From: Vogesella indigofera
GTDB lineage: Bacteria > Pseudomonadota > Gammaproteobacteria > Burkholderiales > Chromobacteriaceae
NCBI RefSeq assembly: GCF_028548395.1
Contig: NZ_JAQQLA010000001.1
Coordinates: 124,001 to 188,000 of the forward strand
DNA length: 64,000 nt
Direction: 5' to 3'
The notes under the pieces are model-generated. The model saw only the letters and a program-made list of their open reading frames with translations. It had not been told where the DNA came from and made no database searches. The translations under genes and the position numbers were made by a program. Of this stretch, positions 1-9,129 are shown piece after piece (the first letter of the stretch is position 1; each line of letters starts with the position of its first letter).

Positions 1-729
1 CACCGCGATGCCGAGGCCGGAGATCGCCGCCTGGATCACCATGAAGAAATGCTCGAAGCGCGGGCCGGACAGCAGGCTGGCCTGGTGGGTATCCATGTCC
101 TGCAGGCCGGCGGCGGACAGCCAGTCGTTCCACGCCTGCGGCCGGGTGGTGTGCTGTAGCAGGGTGTAGTCCAGCAGCTCGCGTACGTCGGCGAGCGGTT
201 TTTTCAGCAGGCCGGGCGCGCACACCGGCACGATGTCCTCGCCCATCAGCCGGTGACAGATGGCACCCGGCCACAGCGCCGGGCCGAAGTGAATCGCCAC
301 GTCGGCCTCCACCTTGTCGAAATCGAACGGCCGCACCTGGGTGACCAGGTTGAGCTGGATGTCCGGGTAGCGCGCGCTGAAATCCACCAGCCTTGGCACC
401 AGCCAGCGCGAGCCGAAGGTGGGCAGCATCGCCACGGTGAGCACGCCGCCCTCGCCGCGATAGGCCATCAGCTGCAGTGTGGCGGCCTCGGCGCGATCGA
501 GTACATCCTGGATTGCCGCGGCGTAAGCCTCGCCGGCCACGGTCAGCACCAGTCGCTGTTTGACGCGCTCGAACAAGGGGCGGCCGATGAAGTCTTCCAG
601 CCCGCGGATCTGGCGGCTGACCGCGCTTTGCGTCAGGTTCAGTTCTTCGGCGGCGCGGGTAAAGCTCAGGTGGCGCACGGCGGCTTCGAAACACTGCAGG
701 GCCATCAGCGAGGGGAGGGTGCGGCGCAT
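1..729 (-). CDS. LysR-family transcriptional regulator (C-terminus beyond window edge)
   Basis: The reverse strand encodes 243 residues without a stop, starting MRRTLPSLMALQ; the family is usually about 300 residues, so roughly the last 55 are missing. The N-terminal winged helix-turn-helix is typical (FTRAAEELNLTQSAVSRQIRGLE, about residues 24-46 read as two halves), followed by the substrate-binding-like effector domain with GSRWLVPRL near residue 107. The GcvA-like layout (PSLMALQCFEAAVRHLSFTRAA) is visible. It is divergent from the HglS/YdiJ genes starting at 881, with a 151-base intergenic space, so it probably controls that pair. The effector is unknown. Confidence 0.9.
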   Translation of the reverse strand, partial: MRRTLPSLMALQCFEAAVRHLSFTRAAEELNLTQSAVSRQIRGLEDFIGRPLFERVKQRLVLTVAGEAYAAAIQDVLDRAEAATLQLMAYRGEGGVLTVAMLPTFGSRWLVPRLVDFSARYPDIQLNLVTQVRPFDFDKVEADVAIHFGPALWPGAICHRLMGEDIVPVCAPGLLKKPLADVRELLDYTLLQHTTRPQAWNDWLSAAGLQDMDTHQASLLSGPRFEHFFMVIQAAISGLGIAV

Positions 730-880
730 GGTGAGTTCATGAGTTTAAGGAATGAAGTCAGCAGAATACATCGCTTGAGCGCGACAGGGAAAGCCGTGAC
801 ACTTTGCTTCATCAACGCCGCGGAAAAGATCAGCAATAGATCGCCGGCGCCATCGCACACTCAGGGAAGGGTATTCACAA

Positions 881-1927
881 ATGACACAAACTCAAGCGTC
901 CGCCGCCAACAGCCAACTGCACAAACTGCTGCTACAGGTAGCCGGTGAAAAAGCCGCCGCCGAGCTGTTCACCATGATCAAGGTCGAAGACGTACTGCTG
1001 GCCGAGCAGGCCGGCGCCACCGTATCGCGCCTGGTACTGGCGCAGGCGATGAACATGCTGCTGTTCGCGAAGAACCTGGAAGCGGTGCCGGAAGGCAAGC
1101 GCTACGTGGCAGACAAGCTGGCTGCCGGCGGCCAGGTGGTGTTCGACCACGGCGCGCTGCGCACCGTGGCTGCGGCCAACACCGGCGCGCTGCCGCAGGG
1201 CGAGCTGGCCTTCAAGCGCCTGCTGGAGCCGCTGGGCTTTGCCGTAGCCGACGTGTACCCGCTGCCGCGCCTGAAGATGACCGGCCGCGCCTACTGTCAT
1301 CAGGATGCACCGGAGCAGGTGGCGCAGTTCTTCGTGTCCGAACTGCACGTGGACCAGTTCTCGCCGGCCTTCCAGGCGGCGGTGAACAAGGTGGTATCCA
1401 CCGCGCGCGATCCGCTGTCCGCCGAAGACAAGGCGCTGCTGGCCACGCTGTCTGACAAGCGCGAACTGCCGTTCGCCGATGCCGCCAGCCTGCTGCCCAA
1501 GCTGGTGGGCTGCTTCGACGTGCAGCACACTACCCCGGCACTGGCCGACTACCACACCCTGCTGCAGGAATCCGCCGAAATGGCGTGGATCTCCACCGAG
1601 GGCAACGCCTTCAACCACGCCACCGACCACGTGGCGGACGTATTCGCCACCGCCGACGAGCTGCGCGCCAAGGGCCAGCCGATCAAGGACAAGGTGGAAG
1701 TGTCCGCCAGCGGCCGCGTACGCCAGACCGCGTTCAAGGCAGCACAGGTGGAGCGCGAATTCATCGACGCCGATGGCCAGCGCGTCAGCCGCATCGTGCC
1801 GGGCTCGTTCTATGAATTCATCACCCGCGACCGTTACACCGACGAAGCGGGCCACAGCAAGCTGGACCTGCGCTTCGACAGCTCCAACGCGCAGGGCATC
1901 TTCAAGATGACCGCCGCTGCCTGCTGA
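881..1927 (+). CDS. hglS: DUF1338 protein, 2-oxoadipate dioxygenase/decarboxylase-like (D-2-hydroxyglutarate synthase)
   Basis: 348 residues; the start has a good purine-rich ribosome site (AGGGAAGG, 863-870). DUF1338 proteins such as HglS of Pseudomonas putida convert 2-oxoadipate to D-2-hydroxyglutarate in D-lysine catabolism, using a metal held by two His and one Glu. Matching elements are visible: VVFDHGALRTV (His and Arg, about residues 87-97), NAFNHATDHV (about 243-252) and GSFYEFITR (about 307-315). It is over 100 residues shorter than HglS/YdcJ homologues (around 450), so it belongs to a short subgroup and its substrate is less certain. The next gene encodes a YdiJ-type D-2-hydroxyglutarate dehydrogenase, which supports the assignment. 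Confidence 0.75.
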   Translation: MTQTQASAANSQLHKLLLQVAGEKAAAELFTMIKVEDVLLAEQAGATVSRLVLAQAMNMLLFAKNLEAVPEGKRYVADKLAAGGQVVFDHGALRTVAAANTGALPQGELAFKRLLEPLGFAVADVYPLPRLKMTGRAYCHQDAPEQVAQFFVSELHVDQFSPAFQAAVNKVVSTARDPLSAEDKALLATLSDKRELPFADAASLLPKLVGCFDVQHTTPALADYHTLLQESAEMAWISTEGNAFNHATDHVADVFATADELRAKGQPIKDKVEVSASGRVRQTAFKAAQVEREFIDADGQRVSRIVPGSFYEFITRDRYTDEAGHSKLDLRFDSSNAQGIFKMTAAAC

Positions 1928-1971
1928 GTGCAGTCTGATCTCTCTGGGTAACGGCTCCTTGTTGCCTGCTT

Positions 1972-2004
1972 GACCTGCCCTGCGTAACGGGGCAGGTCTT
2001 TTTC
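1972..2004 (+). terminator. Rho-independent terminator after hglS
   Basis: The stem GACCTGCCC / GGGGCAGGTC is followed by a run of T. It lies between hglS and the ydiJ homologue, so the downstream gene is either read through or has its own promoter. Confidence 0.75.
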
Positions 2005-2038
2005 CGGCCTGCGGCCAACCTTTTGCCAGAACACACAC

Positions 2039-5000
2039 ATGATTCCCCGTCTGCATACCACCCCCACCAGCGACACGCTGTACCTCGACTTCGCGGCCGA
2101 ACTGGCCGTGCGCGGCTTTGCCGGCGAGATCAGCCACGCTTATGCCGACCGGACCGTACTCTCCACCGACAACTCCATCTACCAGGTGCTGCCGCAGCTG
2201 GTGGTGTTCCCGCGCGATAACGACGACGTGATCCGCATCGCCCGCCTGGCCGGCGAGCCGCGCTTTCAGGGCCTGAGCTTCAACGCCCGTGGCGGCGGCA
2301 CCGGCACCAATGGCCAGTCGCTGGGCCACGGCGTGATCGTGGACATCTCTCGCCACATGAACCGCATCCTGGAAATCAACGCCGCAGAGCGCTGGGTGCG
2401 GGTACAGGGCGGCGTGGTGAAAGACCAGCTCAATGCCGCGCTGAAGGCGCACGGGCTGTTCTTCGCGCCGGAGCTGTCCACCTCCAACCGGGCCACCATC
2501 GGCGGCATGATCAACACCGACGCCAGCGGCCAGGGCTCCTGCCTGTACGGCAAGACCCGCGACCACGTGCTGGCGCTGGACACCGTGCTATTGGACGGCA
2601 CGCTGTGGCACTCCTCTCCGCTGGACGAGGCCGAGTTCGCCGCCATCAGCGGCCGCGACGACCGTGTCGGCATGGTGCACCGCCTGCTGGACGACATCCG
2701 CCGCGACGACGCGGCGCTGATCGCCGACAAGTTTCCCAAGCTCAACCGCTGCCTCACCGGCTACGACCTGGCGCACATCCGCGACGACGCCGGCCGCTTC
2801 AACCTCAACAACATCCTGTGCGGCTCGGAAGGCACGCTGGGCTTCATTGTGGAAGCCAGGCTGAACGTGCTGCCGATGCCGCGCGCCAGCGCGCTGGTAA
2901 ACGTGCGCTACGCCAGCTTCGACGCCGCGCTGCGCGATGCGCCGGCGCTGATGCGCCTGGGGGCCGCCTCCATCGAAACGGTGGACTCCAAGGTGCTGAA
3001 CCTGGCGCGGCAGGACATCGTGTGGCACGGGGTGCGCGAGTTCTTCCCCGACGACGCCACCCCGGCGCAGGGCATCAACCTGGTGGAATTCCTCGCCGAC
3101 AGCGATGCCGCACTGGAAGCCACGCTGGCTGCCATCGGCGCGCAGCTGGACACCGAAGGCAGCAGCCATGGCCGTCAGGGCCACACCGTGGCGCGCGGCG
3201 CCGCGGTTGGCCGCATCTGGGGCATGCGCAAGAAATCGGTGGGTCTGCTCGGTAACGTCAACGACAGCCGGCGGCCGATCCCGTTCGTGGAAGACACCGC
3301 GGTACCGCCGGAACACCTGGCCGACTACATCGCCGAATTCCGCGCGCTCTTGGACAGCCATGACGTGAGCTACGGCATGTTCGGCCACGTGGATGCCGGC
3401 GTGCTGCATGTGCGCCCGGCCATCGACATGAAAGACCCGGCGCAGGAAGGCCTGGTGCGCAGCATCACCGACGGCGTGGTGGCGCTTACCCAGAAGTACC
3501 ACGGCCTGCTGTGGGGCGAGCACGGCAAGGGTGTGCGCTCGGAGTACGCGCCGGCCTTCTTCGGCCCGCTGTACCCGCGGCTGCAGCAGATCAAGGCGGC
3601 GTTCGACCCGTACAACCAGCTCAACCCCGGCAAGATCGCCGCGCCGACGCCGGACGGGCTGTGGAAGGTGGACGGCGTGACCACCCGTGGCCAGCTGGAC
3701 CGCACCATCCCCATCGCCGTGCGAGCGCACTACGACGAAGCGCTGCACTGCAACGGCAACGGCGCCTGCTACAACTTCGACCCCGACGACGCCATGTGCC
3801 CGTCGTGGAAGGGCACCCGCGAGCGCCGCCATTCGCCGAAAGGCCGCGCCTCGCTGCTGCGCGAGTGGCTGCGGCAGCTGGCCGCGCAGGGCAGTGACCC
3901 GGTGAGCGCCAGCCGCGCGCTGCGGGCGCGTGGCTTTGTCGCCGGCCTGCCGGCGCGCATCGCCAACACCCTGGGCCAGCGCCGTGGCGCCGCCGACTTC
4001 TCGCACGAGGTGAAGGAAGCAATGGACGGCTGCCTGGCGTGCAAGTCCTGCGTTGGCCAGTGCCCGGTGAAAGTGGACGTGCCAAGCTTCCGCGCCAAGT
4101 TTCTGGAGCTGTATTACGGCCGTTACTTGCGCCCGCTCAAGGACTATCTGATCGGCGGGCTGGAACATGCGCTGCCGCTGGCAGCACGCCTGCCGTGGCT
4201 GTACAACGGCGTGATCGGCAGCAAGCTTGGCCGCATGCTGATGCGCAAGCTGAACCTGGTGGCAAGCCCGCTGCTGTCCGGTATCAATCTGCAGGCCGAA
4301 CTGGCGCGCCGTGGCGTGGCCGTGGCCAGCCCGCAGGCGCTGGCTGCACTGCCGGCGGCGGATCGCGCCCGCGCGGTGATTGTGGTGCAGGACGCCTTTA
4401 CCAGCTACTTCGAAACCCCGCTGGTGCTGGATGTGTTCGCGCTGCTGCAACGGCTGGGCTTTGTGCCGCTGCTGGCGCCGTTCCGCGCCAACGGCAAGCC
4501 GCTGCACGTGCATGGCTTCCTCGCCCGCTTCGAGAAAGTGGCGGCGGCCAACGTGGCCAGCCTGCAACAGCTGGCGGCCAGCGGCCTGCCGCTGGTGGGC
4601 ATCGACCCGTCGATGACGCTGACCTACCGCAGCGAATACGCCAAGCTGGCCGGGATTGGTGAGCTGGCGCCGGGTGAATTGCCCAAGGTGCAATTGCTGC
4701 AGGAATGGCTGGCCAGCCGACTGGCCGAGCTGCCGGCAGACGCACGAGCGGCCCAAAGTGATGATATCGGGCGCGCAAGCTTCACCCTGCTGCCGCACTG
4801 CACCGAGAAGACCAACGCCCCGGCGGCGGTGGGCGATTGGCAGCAGGTGTTTGCTGCCTGCGGCCTGAACCTGGCCACCCGCGCCAGCGGCTGCTGCGGC
4901 ATGGCCGGCACCTTCGGCCACGAGGCAGACAAGCGTGCGCTGTCGGAAACCATCTATCGCCAGAGCTGGCAGGGCATTGTTGCCGGCCAGCGTGACGACA

Positions 5001-5113
5001 GCCCGCTGCTGGCCACCGGCTACTCCTGCCGCTGCCAGGTGGCGCTGATGGACGACGTGGCGCTGCCGCATCCAGCCAGTGCGCTGCTGAGGGCTTTGAC
5101 GCCGGCTGCCTGA
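2039..5113 (+). CDS. ydiJ: FAD-binding / 4Fe-4S oxidoreductase, YdiJ-type D-2-hydroxyglutarate dehydrogenase
   Basis: 1024 residues, the usual length for YdiJ. Domains in order: a vanillyl-alcohol-oxidase-type FAD domain with RGGGTGTNGQS at residues 84-94; the FAD-oxidase C-terminal domain (GHVDAGVLHVRP, about 449-460; GEHGKGVRSEYAP, about 495); a Cys segment CNGNGACYNF near 571; a ferredoxin-like motif with Cys665, 668, 671 and 675; and a C-terminal heterodisulfide-reductase-type cysteine motif (SGCCGMAGTFGHE, about 949-961). YdiJ-family enzymes oxidise D-2-hydroxyglutarate to 2-oxoglutarate and pass electrons on. Following HglS, it would complete 2-oxoadipate to 2-oxoglutarate. Substrate is inferred from family and neighbour. 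Confidence 0.88.
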   Translation: MIPRLHTTPTSDTLYLDFAAELAVRGFAGEISHAYADRTVLSTDNSIYQVLPQLVVFPRDNDDVIRIARLAGEPRFQGLSFNARGGGTGTNGQSLGHGVIVDISRHMNRILEINAAERWVRVQGGVVKDQLNAALKAHGLFFAPELSTSNRATIGGMINTDASGQGSCLYGKTRDHVLALDTVLLDGTLWHSSPLDEAEFAAISGRDDRVGMVHRLLDDIRRDDAALIADKFPKLNRCLTGYDLAHIRDDAGRFNLNNILCGSEGTLGFIVEARLNVLPMPRASALVNVRYASFDAALRDAPALMRLGAASIETVDSKVLNLARQDIVWHGVREFFPDDATPAQGINLVEFLADSDAALEATLAAIGAQLDTEGSSHGRQGHTVARGAAVGRIWGMRKKSVGLLGNVNDSRRPIPFVEDTAVPPEHLADYIAEFRALLDSHDVSYGMFGHVDAGVLHVRPAIDMKDPAQEGLVRSITDGVVALTQKYHGLLWGEHGKGVRSEYAPAFFGPLYPRLQQIKAAFDPYNQLNPGKIAAPTPDGLWKVDGVTTRGQLDRTIPIAVRAHYDEALHCNGNGACYNFDPDDAMCPSWKGTRERRHSPKGRASLLREWLRQLAAQGSDPVSASRALRARGFVAGLPARIANTLGQRRGAADFSHEVKEAMDGCLACKSCVGQCPVKVDVPSFRAKFLELYYGRYLRPLKDYLIGGLEHALPLAARLPWLYNGVIGSKLGRMLMRKLNLVASPLLSGINLQAELARRGVAVASPQALAALPAADRARAVIVVQDAFTSYFETPLVLDVFALLQRLGFVPLLAPFRANGKPLHVHGFLARFEKVAAANVASLQQLAASGLPLVGIDPSMTLTYRSEYAKLAGIGELAPGELPKVQLLQEWLASRLAELPADARAAQSDDIGRASFTLLPHCTEKTNAPAAVGDWQQVFAACGLNLATRASGCCGMAGTFGHEADKRALSETIYRQSWQGIVAGQRDDSPLLATGYSCRCQVALMDDVALPHPASALLRALTPAA

Positions 5114-5122
5114 CTGGAGTAA

Positions 5123-5252
5123 TCACGATCTAGCGAGCTAGGGAGAGACAAGGCGAAAACGACTGAGGAAGCGGAGTTTACAAGTGGTAAGTGAGCATTC
5201 CGAAGTCGGTTTCAACGCCGTATCGCCGACGCGCAGCAGATCGTGGCCAGGC
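5123..5252 (+). repeat. Dispersed ~125-base intergenic repeat, copy A
   Basis: This stretch, starting TCACGATCTAGCGAGCTAGG, matches the reverse complement of 32390-32516 over most of its length. The best block is GCGAGACA/GGAGAGACA-AAGG(C/G)GAAAACGAC-GAGGAAGCGG-GTTTAC-AGTG; similarity fades towards the ACGCCGTAT block at 5214-5223. No open reading frame is shared. It fills most of the 318-base gap between the ydiJ homologue and the ThDP enzyme gene. I do not recognise the family. Confidence 0.65.
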
Positions 5253-5431
5253 CCTGCCAGCGCCGTTGTACTGCATTTTGACCGGTGGCACACCGCCACC
5301 GGCCGTGACTGTTTTGCGGTGGGCCAAGCCGGCCTGCCAGGCGGGCGCCTCGAAAATTTTCGAACCGCCCGACGTGTGGCTGCCAAGGTTGGCCGCACGG
5401 TGACAACTCACCACCGACAAGGGGGTAATGC

Positions 5432-7153
5432 ATGAACAGCAAGTTGGCAGGGCATCTGCTGGTGGAGTGCCTGGTGGCACAGGGTGTGGACATCGCCTTT
5501 GGCGTGCCGGGGGAAAGCTACCTGGCGGTGCTGGATGGCTTCTATCGTAGCCGCGAGCAGATCCGCTTCGTGGCCTGCCGCAACGAAGGCGGCGCCGCCT
5601 TCATGGCCGAGGCGCACGGCAAGCTCACGCGCCACCCCGGTGTGTGCCTGGTAACACGCGGCCCCGGCGCCACCAACGCCAGCATCGGCGTGCACACCGC
5701 GTTCCAGGATTCCACCCCCATGGTGCTGCTGGTGGGTGACGTGGGCAGCGATTGCCGCGACCGCGAAGCGTTCCAGGAAATGGACTACAGCGTGTACTTC
5801 GGCCCGTCCACCAAGGGCATGGCCAAGCGCGTGGAGCGCATCGACGACGCCAACCGCATCCCGGAATACATCAGCCGCGCCTTCGCCACCGCCATGAACG
5901 GCCGTCCCGGCCCGGTGGTGCTGGTGTTGCCGGAAGACATGCTGGTGCAGCCGGTGGCCGACAGCCTGCAGGCGCTGCCGCGGGTGGAGGCGGTAACACC
6001 ACATCCGGACCCGGCCGGCATCGCCGCGCTGCAACGCCTGCTGCAGCAGGCCGAACGCCCGCTGCTGATCGCCGGTGGCAGTGGCTGGGATGCCGAAGGC
6101 GCCGCCGCGCTGCAAGTCTTTGCCGAACGCTGGCAGCTGCCGGTGGGCAATGCCTTCCGCTTCCAGGACAGCTTTGACAACCATCACCCGCTGTATGCCG
6201 GCGACGTCGGCATCGGCATCAACCCGCCGCTGGCGGCCAACATCCGCAACAGCGACCTGATCATCGCCATCGGCGCTCGCCTCGGCGAGATGACCACCGG
6301 CGGCTACACCCTGCTGCAGGCGCCGCGCAGCCAGCAGCAGCTGGTGCACATCCTGTCGCAGGGCGACGAACTGGACCGCGTGTACCAGGCCGACGTGGCG
6401 ATCCAGTCCGGTGTCAACGCCGCCGCACAGGCGCTGGCCGCCTTGCCGGTGCCGGCCGCCACGCCGCGCTGGCAGGCCTGGAGCCAGCAGCTGAACGCCG
6501 ACTACCGCGCCAACCTGGTGCCGCAGCGCCTGGCCGGGCTGAGCGACGGCATCAGCGGCGACATCGACCTGCCGCGCGTGATCGCCAGCCTGCAGCGCCA
6601 GCTGCCGGCCGATGCGGTAATCACCAACGGCGCCGGCAACTTCGCCAGCTGGATTCACCGCTACTTCCAGTACCACGGCGTGGTGAAAGGCCACAAAACC
6701 CAGCTGGCGCCCACCAACGGCGCCATGGGTTACGGCGTGCCGGCCGGCATTGCGGCCAACCTCGCCACCGGCCGCACCGCCTTCACCATCGCCGGTGACG
6801 GTGACTTCCTGATGAACGGCCAGGAACTGGCCACCGCGCTGCAGCACGGCGGCAAATCCATCATCCTGCTGCTCAACAACGGCGTGTACGGCACCATCCG
6901 CATGCACCAGGAGCGCGAGTACCCTAATCGCATCAGCGGCACCCAGCTGGGCAACCCGGACTTCTGCCAGCTGGCAAGCGCCTACGGCTACGCCGCCGAG
7001 CGCATCGCCAGCAACGACGAGTTCGACGCGGCGCTGGAACGAGCACTGGCGCGCGAGAGCGGCACGCTGCTGGAAATCCGCCTGCCGCCGGACATCATCA
7101 GCACCCGCGCCACGCTGTCCACCATCACCCAGGCGGCGCTGGCGCGCGATTGA
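5432..7153 (+). CDS. Thiamine diphosphate-dependent enzyme, acetolactate synthase-like
   Basis: 573 residues with the three-domain ThDP-enzyme layout: an N-terminal pyrimidine-binding domain with the catalytic Glu52 in ACRNEGGAAF, a central domain, and a C-terminal pyrophosphate-binding domain with the GDGD...NN motif beginning at residue 455. The start follows GGGGG at 5421-5426. The family includes acetolactate synthase, glyoxylate carboligase, benzoylformate decarboxylase and others. There is no neighbouring ilvH/ilvC, so a branched-chain biosynthetic role is unlikely; a catabolic carboligase or decarboxylase is more probable. The exact reaction cannot be read from the sequence. Confidence 0.85.
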   Translation: MNSKLAGHLLVECLVAQGVDIAFGVPGESYLAVLDGFYRSREQIRFVACRNEGGAAFMAEAHGKLTRHPGVCLVTRGPGATNASIGVHTAFQDSTPMVLLVGDVGSDCRDREAFQEMDYSVYFGPSTKGMAKRVERIDDANRIPEYISRAFATAMNGRPGPVVLVLPEDMLVQPVADSLQALPRVEAVTPHPDPAGIAALQRLLQQAERPLLIAGGSGWDAEGAAALQVFAERWQLPVGNAFRFQDSFDNHHPLYAGDVGIGINPPLAANIRNSDLIIAIGARLGEMTTGGYTLLQAPRSQQQLVHILSQGDELDRVYQADVAIQSGVNAAAQALAALPVPAATPRWQAWSQQLNADYRANLVPQRLAGLSDGISGDIDLPRVIASLQRQLPADAVITNGAGNFASWIHRYFQYHGVVKGHKTQLAPTNGAMGYGVPAGIAANLATGRTAFTIAGDGDFLMNGQELATALQHGGKSIILLLNNGVYGTIRMHQEREYPNRISGTQLGNPDFCQLASAYGYAAERIASNDEFDAALERALARESGTLLEIRLPPDIISTRATLSTITQAALARD

Positions 7154-7172
7154 GGTGGTTTCCTGATGTGAC

Positions 7173-7198
7173 AAAACCGGCCTGCGGGCCGGTTTTTT
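7173..7198 (+). terminator. Rho-independent terminator after ThDP enzyme gene
   Basis: The stem AAAACCGGCC / GGGCCGGTTTT has a three-base loop and a T tract, 20 bases after the stop codon. Confidence 0.85.
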
Positions 7199-7296
7199 CC
7201 TTGCGGGGTGGCGGTGGGTCGGTCAGCAAGGCACGGTGCAACGGGGCTTATTCTAGTCTTGGTCCCGGCTGCCATCGGCTATGGTGAAGTGTCCGC

Positions 7297-7316
7297 TGCG
7301 GCCAACGTTGGCCGCA
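7297..7316. repeat. 20-bp perfect palindrome of the dispersed GGTTGGCCGCA word
   Basis: TGCGGCCAACGTTGGCCGCA. It consists of two head-to-head, overlapping copies of the dispersed word and lies 27 bases upstream of the DUF1993 start codon. An identical 20-mer is found at 33952-33971 and 57745-57764. Confidence 0.9.
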
Positions 7317-7342
7317 TGACCACCCATTGCAGGAGCCATATC

Positions 7343-7852
7343 ATGTCTTTATCCATGTATCAGGCCGCGATACCGCCGCTGTTGCGCGCGCTGAATAATC
7401 TGTCCGCCATTCTCGACAAGACGCTGCTGAATGCAGAGAGCCGTCATTTCGATGCCGCCGTATTGCTGCAGGCGCGGCTGGCGCCGGACATGTTTCCGTT
7501 TATCCGTCAGGTGCAGATTGTCACTGACACTGCCAAGGGCTGCGGCGCGCGGCTGGCCGGGGTGGAGGTCCCCAGTTATCCGGATACCGAAACCAGCTTT
7601 GCCGAGCTGCAGCAGCGTATCGCCAAGACCGTGCTGTTTCTGCAGGGCTTGCCAGCGGCGCAGTTCGATGGCAGTGACGAGCGCGACATCGTGCTGAAAT
7701 TTCCGCACCAGACCATGACCTTCCGCGGCCAGGACTACCTGCAGTATTTCGTACTGCCCAATTTCTACTTCCACCTCACCACCGCCTACGACATCCTGCG
7801 CCACAACGGTGTGCCGCTGGGCAAGGCGGACTACCTCGGTGCTGACGGTTAG
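7343..7852 (+). CDS. DUF1993 family protein
   Basis: 169 residues starting MSLSMYQAAIPPLLRALNNL. The start was chosen because AGGAG lies at 7331-7335; an in-frame extension upstream has no such site and runs through the palindrome at 7297. The family (about 165-170 residues, mostly helical, with an LPNFYFHLTTAYDILRHNG C-terminal signature) resembles DinB-like four-helix proteins. Its function is unknown. It is a single-gene unit between the ThDP enzyme gene and a convergent LysR gene. Confidence 0.85.
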   Translation: MSLSMYQAAIPPLLRALNNLSAILDKTLLNAESRHFDAAVLLQARLAPDMFPFIRQVQIVTDTAKGCGARLAGVEVPSYPDTETSFAELQQRIAKTVLFLQGLPAAQFDGSDERDIVLKFPHQTMTFRGQDYLQYFVLPNFYFHLTTAYDILRHNGVPLGKADYLGADG

Positions 7853-8086
7853 CCACCGGCAATAGCGGCCTGATGGCGGGCGGGTACATGTGCGGCCGCG
7901 CCGGATCCGGACTTGAACTGTCCGCCCGGCAGGCTGGCTCCGTAAAGCCCGGCACTGACGGCATCCCCGGCCGCCACGGCGCGACGGCGCGACGGGCTGC
8001 CGCTGTTCCGGCACCGTGGCGTGTCGTGTCGCTCCAGGCCGATGCGGCGGCGCAGCGCGCCAGGGCAGTGTCTTCACCAGATCCCT

Positions 8087-8121
8087 GCCGCCGTGATCCA
8101 CCCGGATCGCGGCGGCTTTTT
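8087..8121. terminator. Hairpin terminator between convergent genes
   Basis: The stem GCCGCCGTGATCC / GGATCGCGGCGGC (one wobble pair) is followed by TTTTT on the plus strand. It lies between the DUF1993 gene and the convergent LysR gene ending at 8136. Confidence 0.75.
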
Positions 8122-8135
8122 CATGCCCGGCCGTG

Positions 8136-9014
8136 CTACGGCCGCGGCTCGGCCTGCATCACCGCATCGCACAGCACGATCAGGCGCTGTGCCAGATCAC
8201 GCACCCGCTGCGGTACTTCCGGGCGGCTGTGCAGCACCAGCTCCAGCGCCGGCAGCACCGGGAAGCCCTGTGCCGGCGTCAGGCTGCGGTGGTCGGCGCG
8301 GGCGAGACGGGCCGGCAGCAGGCTGACGCCGAGGCCGCTGGCCACCGCGGCGCGGATGCTGACCAGGCTGGCGCTGCTGTAGCTGATGCGCCAGCGGCGG
8401 CCGCTGCTTTCCAGCGCGTGGATCATCTCGTCGCGGTACAGGCCGCCGACGGGAAACACCACCAGCGGCAGCGGTTCGCGCTCGAAGGTCGGCGTGTCGC
8501 GGCTGTCCAGCCAAGCCAGCGGCTCCGGCCACGCGGCGTCGCCGACGGTGTGGCCCTGGCGCTGCTTGACCAGCACCAGATCGTAGCTGCCGGCACTGAA
8601 CTGCTGCCACAGCATATTGCTCAGCCCGCTGCTGACCTCCAGCCGCAGCGCCGGGTAGTCGCGGGCAAAGGCGCCCAGCAGCGGGGTCAGCAGGTCGGCG
8701 ACGAAGTCTTCCGGCACGCCGAGGCGGATCTCGCCCTGCACCTCGCCCGCATGCAATTCCGCCACCGCCTCTTCCATTAGCGTCAGCAGCCGTCGCGCAT
8801 GGCCCAGCAGGCGGGTGCCGCTTTCGGTGGTGACCACGTAGCGGCCGCTGCGGTCCAGTAGTTCGCTGCCCAGCTGCTCTTCCAGCCGCCGCAGGTGCTG
8901 GCTGACGGTGGACTGGCTCAGGTGGACCCGCTCGCCGGCGCGGGTGAAGCTGCCGCTCTCCACCACCGCGACAAAGCTCTTCAGCAGCACCGGGTCCAGC
9001 ATCGGATTTGTCAT
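8136..9014 (-). CDS. LysR-family transcriptional regulator
   Basis: 292 residues starting MTNPMLDPVLLKSFVAVVES. The ATG at 9014 is preferred over an in-frame GTG at 9026 because GGAAA lies just upstream. The helix-turn-helix covers about residues 14-52 (SFTRAGERVHLSQSTVSQHL), and the effector domain follows from about residue 85. It is divergent from the MFS carrier, ABC importer and deaminase genes (9188-14805) and is the obvious candidate regulator of that block. The inducer is unknown. Confidence 0.9.
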   Translation of the reverse strand: MTNPMLDPVLLKSFVAVVESGSFTRAGERVHLSQSTVSQHLRRLEEQLGSELLDRSGRYVVTTESGTRLLGHARRLLTLMEEAVAELHAGEVQGEIRLGVPEDFVADLLTPLLGAFARDYPALRLEVSSGLSNMLWQQFSAGSYDLVLVKQRQGHTVGDAAWPEPLAWLDSRDTPTFEREPLPLVVFPVGGLYRDEMIHALESSGRRWRISYSSASLVSIRAAVASGLGVSLLPARLARADHRSLTPAQGFPVLPALELVLHSRPEVPQRVRDLAQRLIVLCDAVMQAEPRP

Positions 9015-9129
9015 TGCGTTTTCCACTGATGGTTAGTTGAACATTTAATTTCTGAATTATAGCGCGGCTCAGTAGACTCATCGCAAGCAATCACCCCCGC
9101 CACCGTGCGAAGCATTGAGGAGTCAAATC

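Noticed and set aside
2588..5071. 827-codon open frame antisense to the YdiJ-type gene
   Set aside because: Complete overlap with a well-supported enzyme gene, low-complexity composition and no ribosome site.
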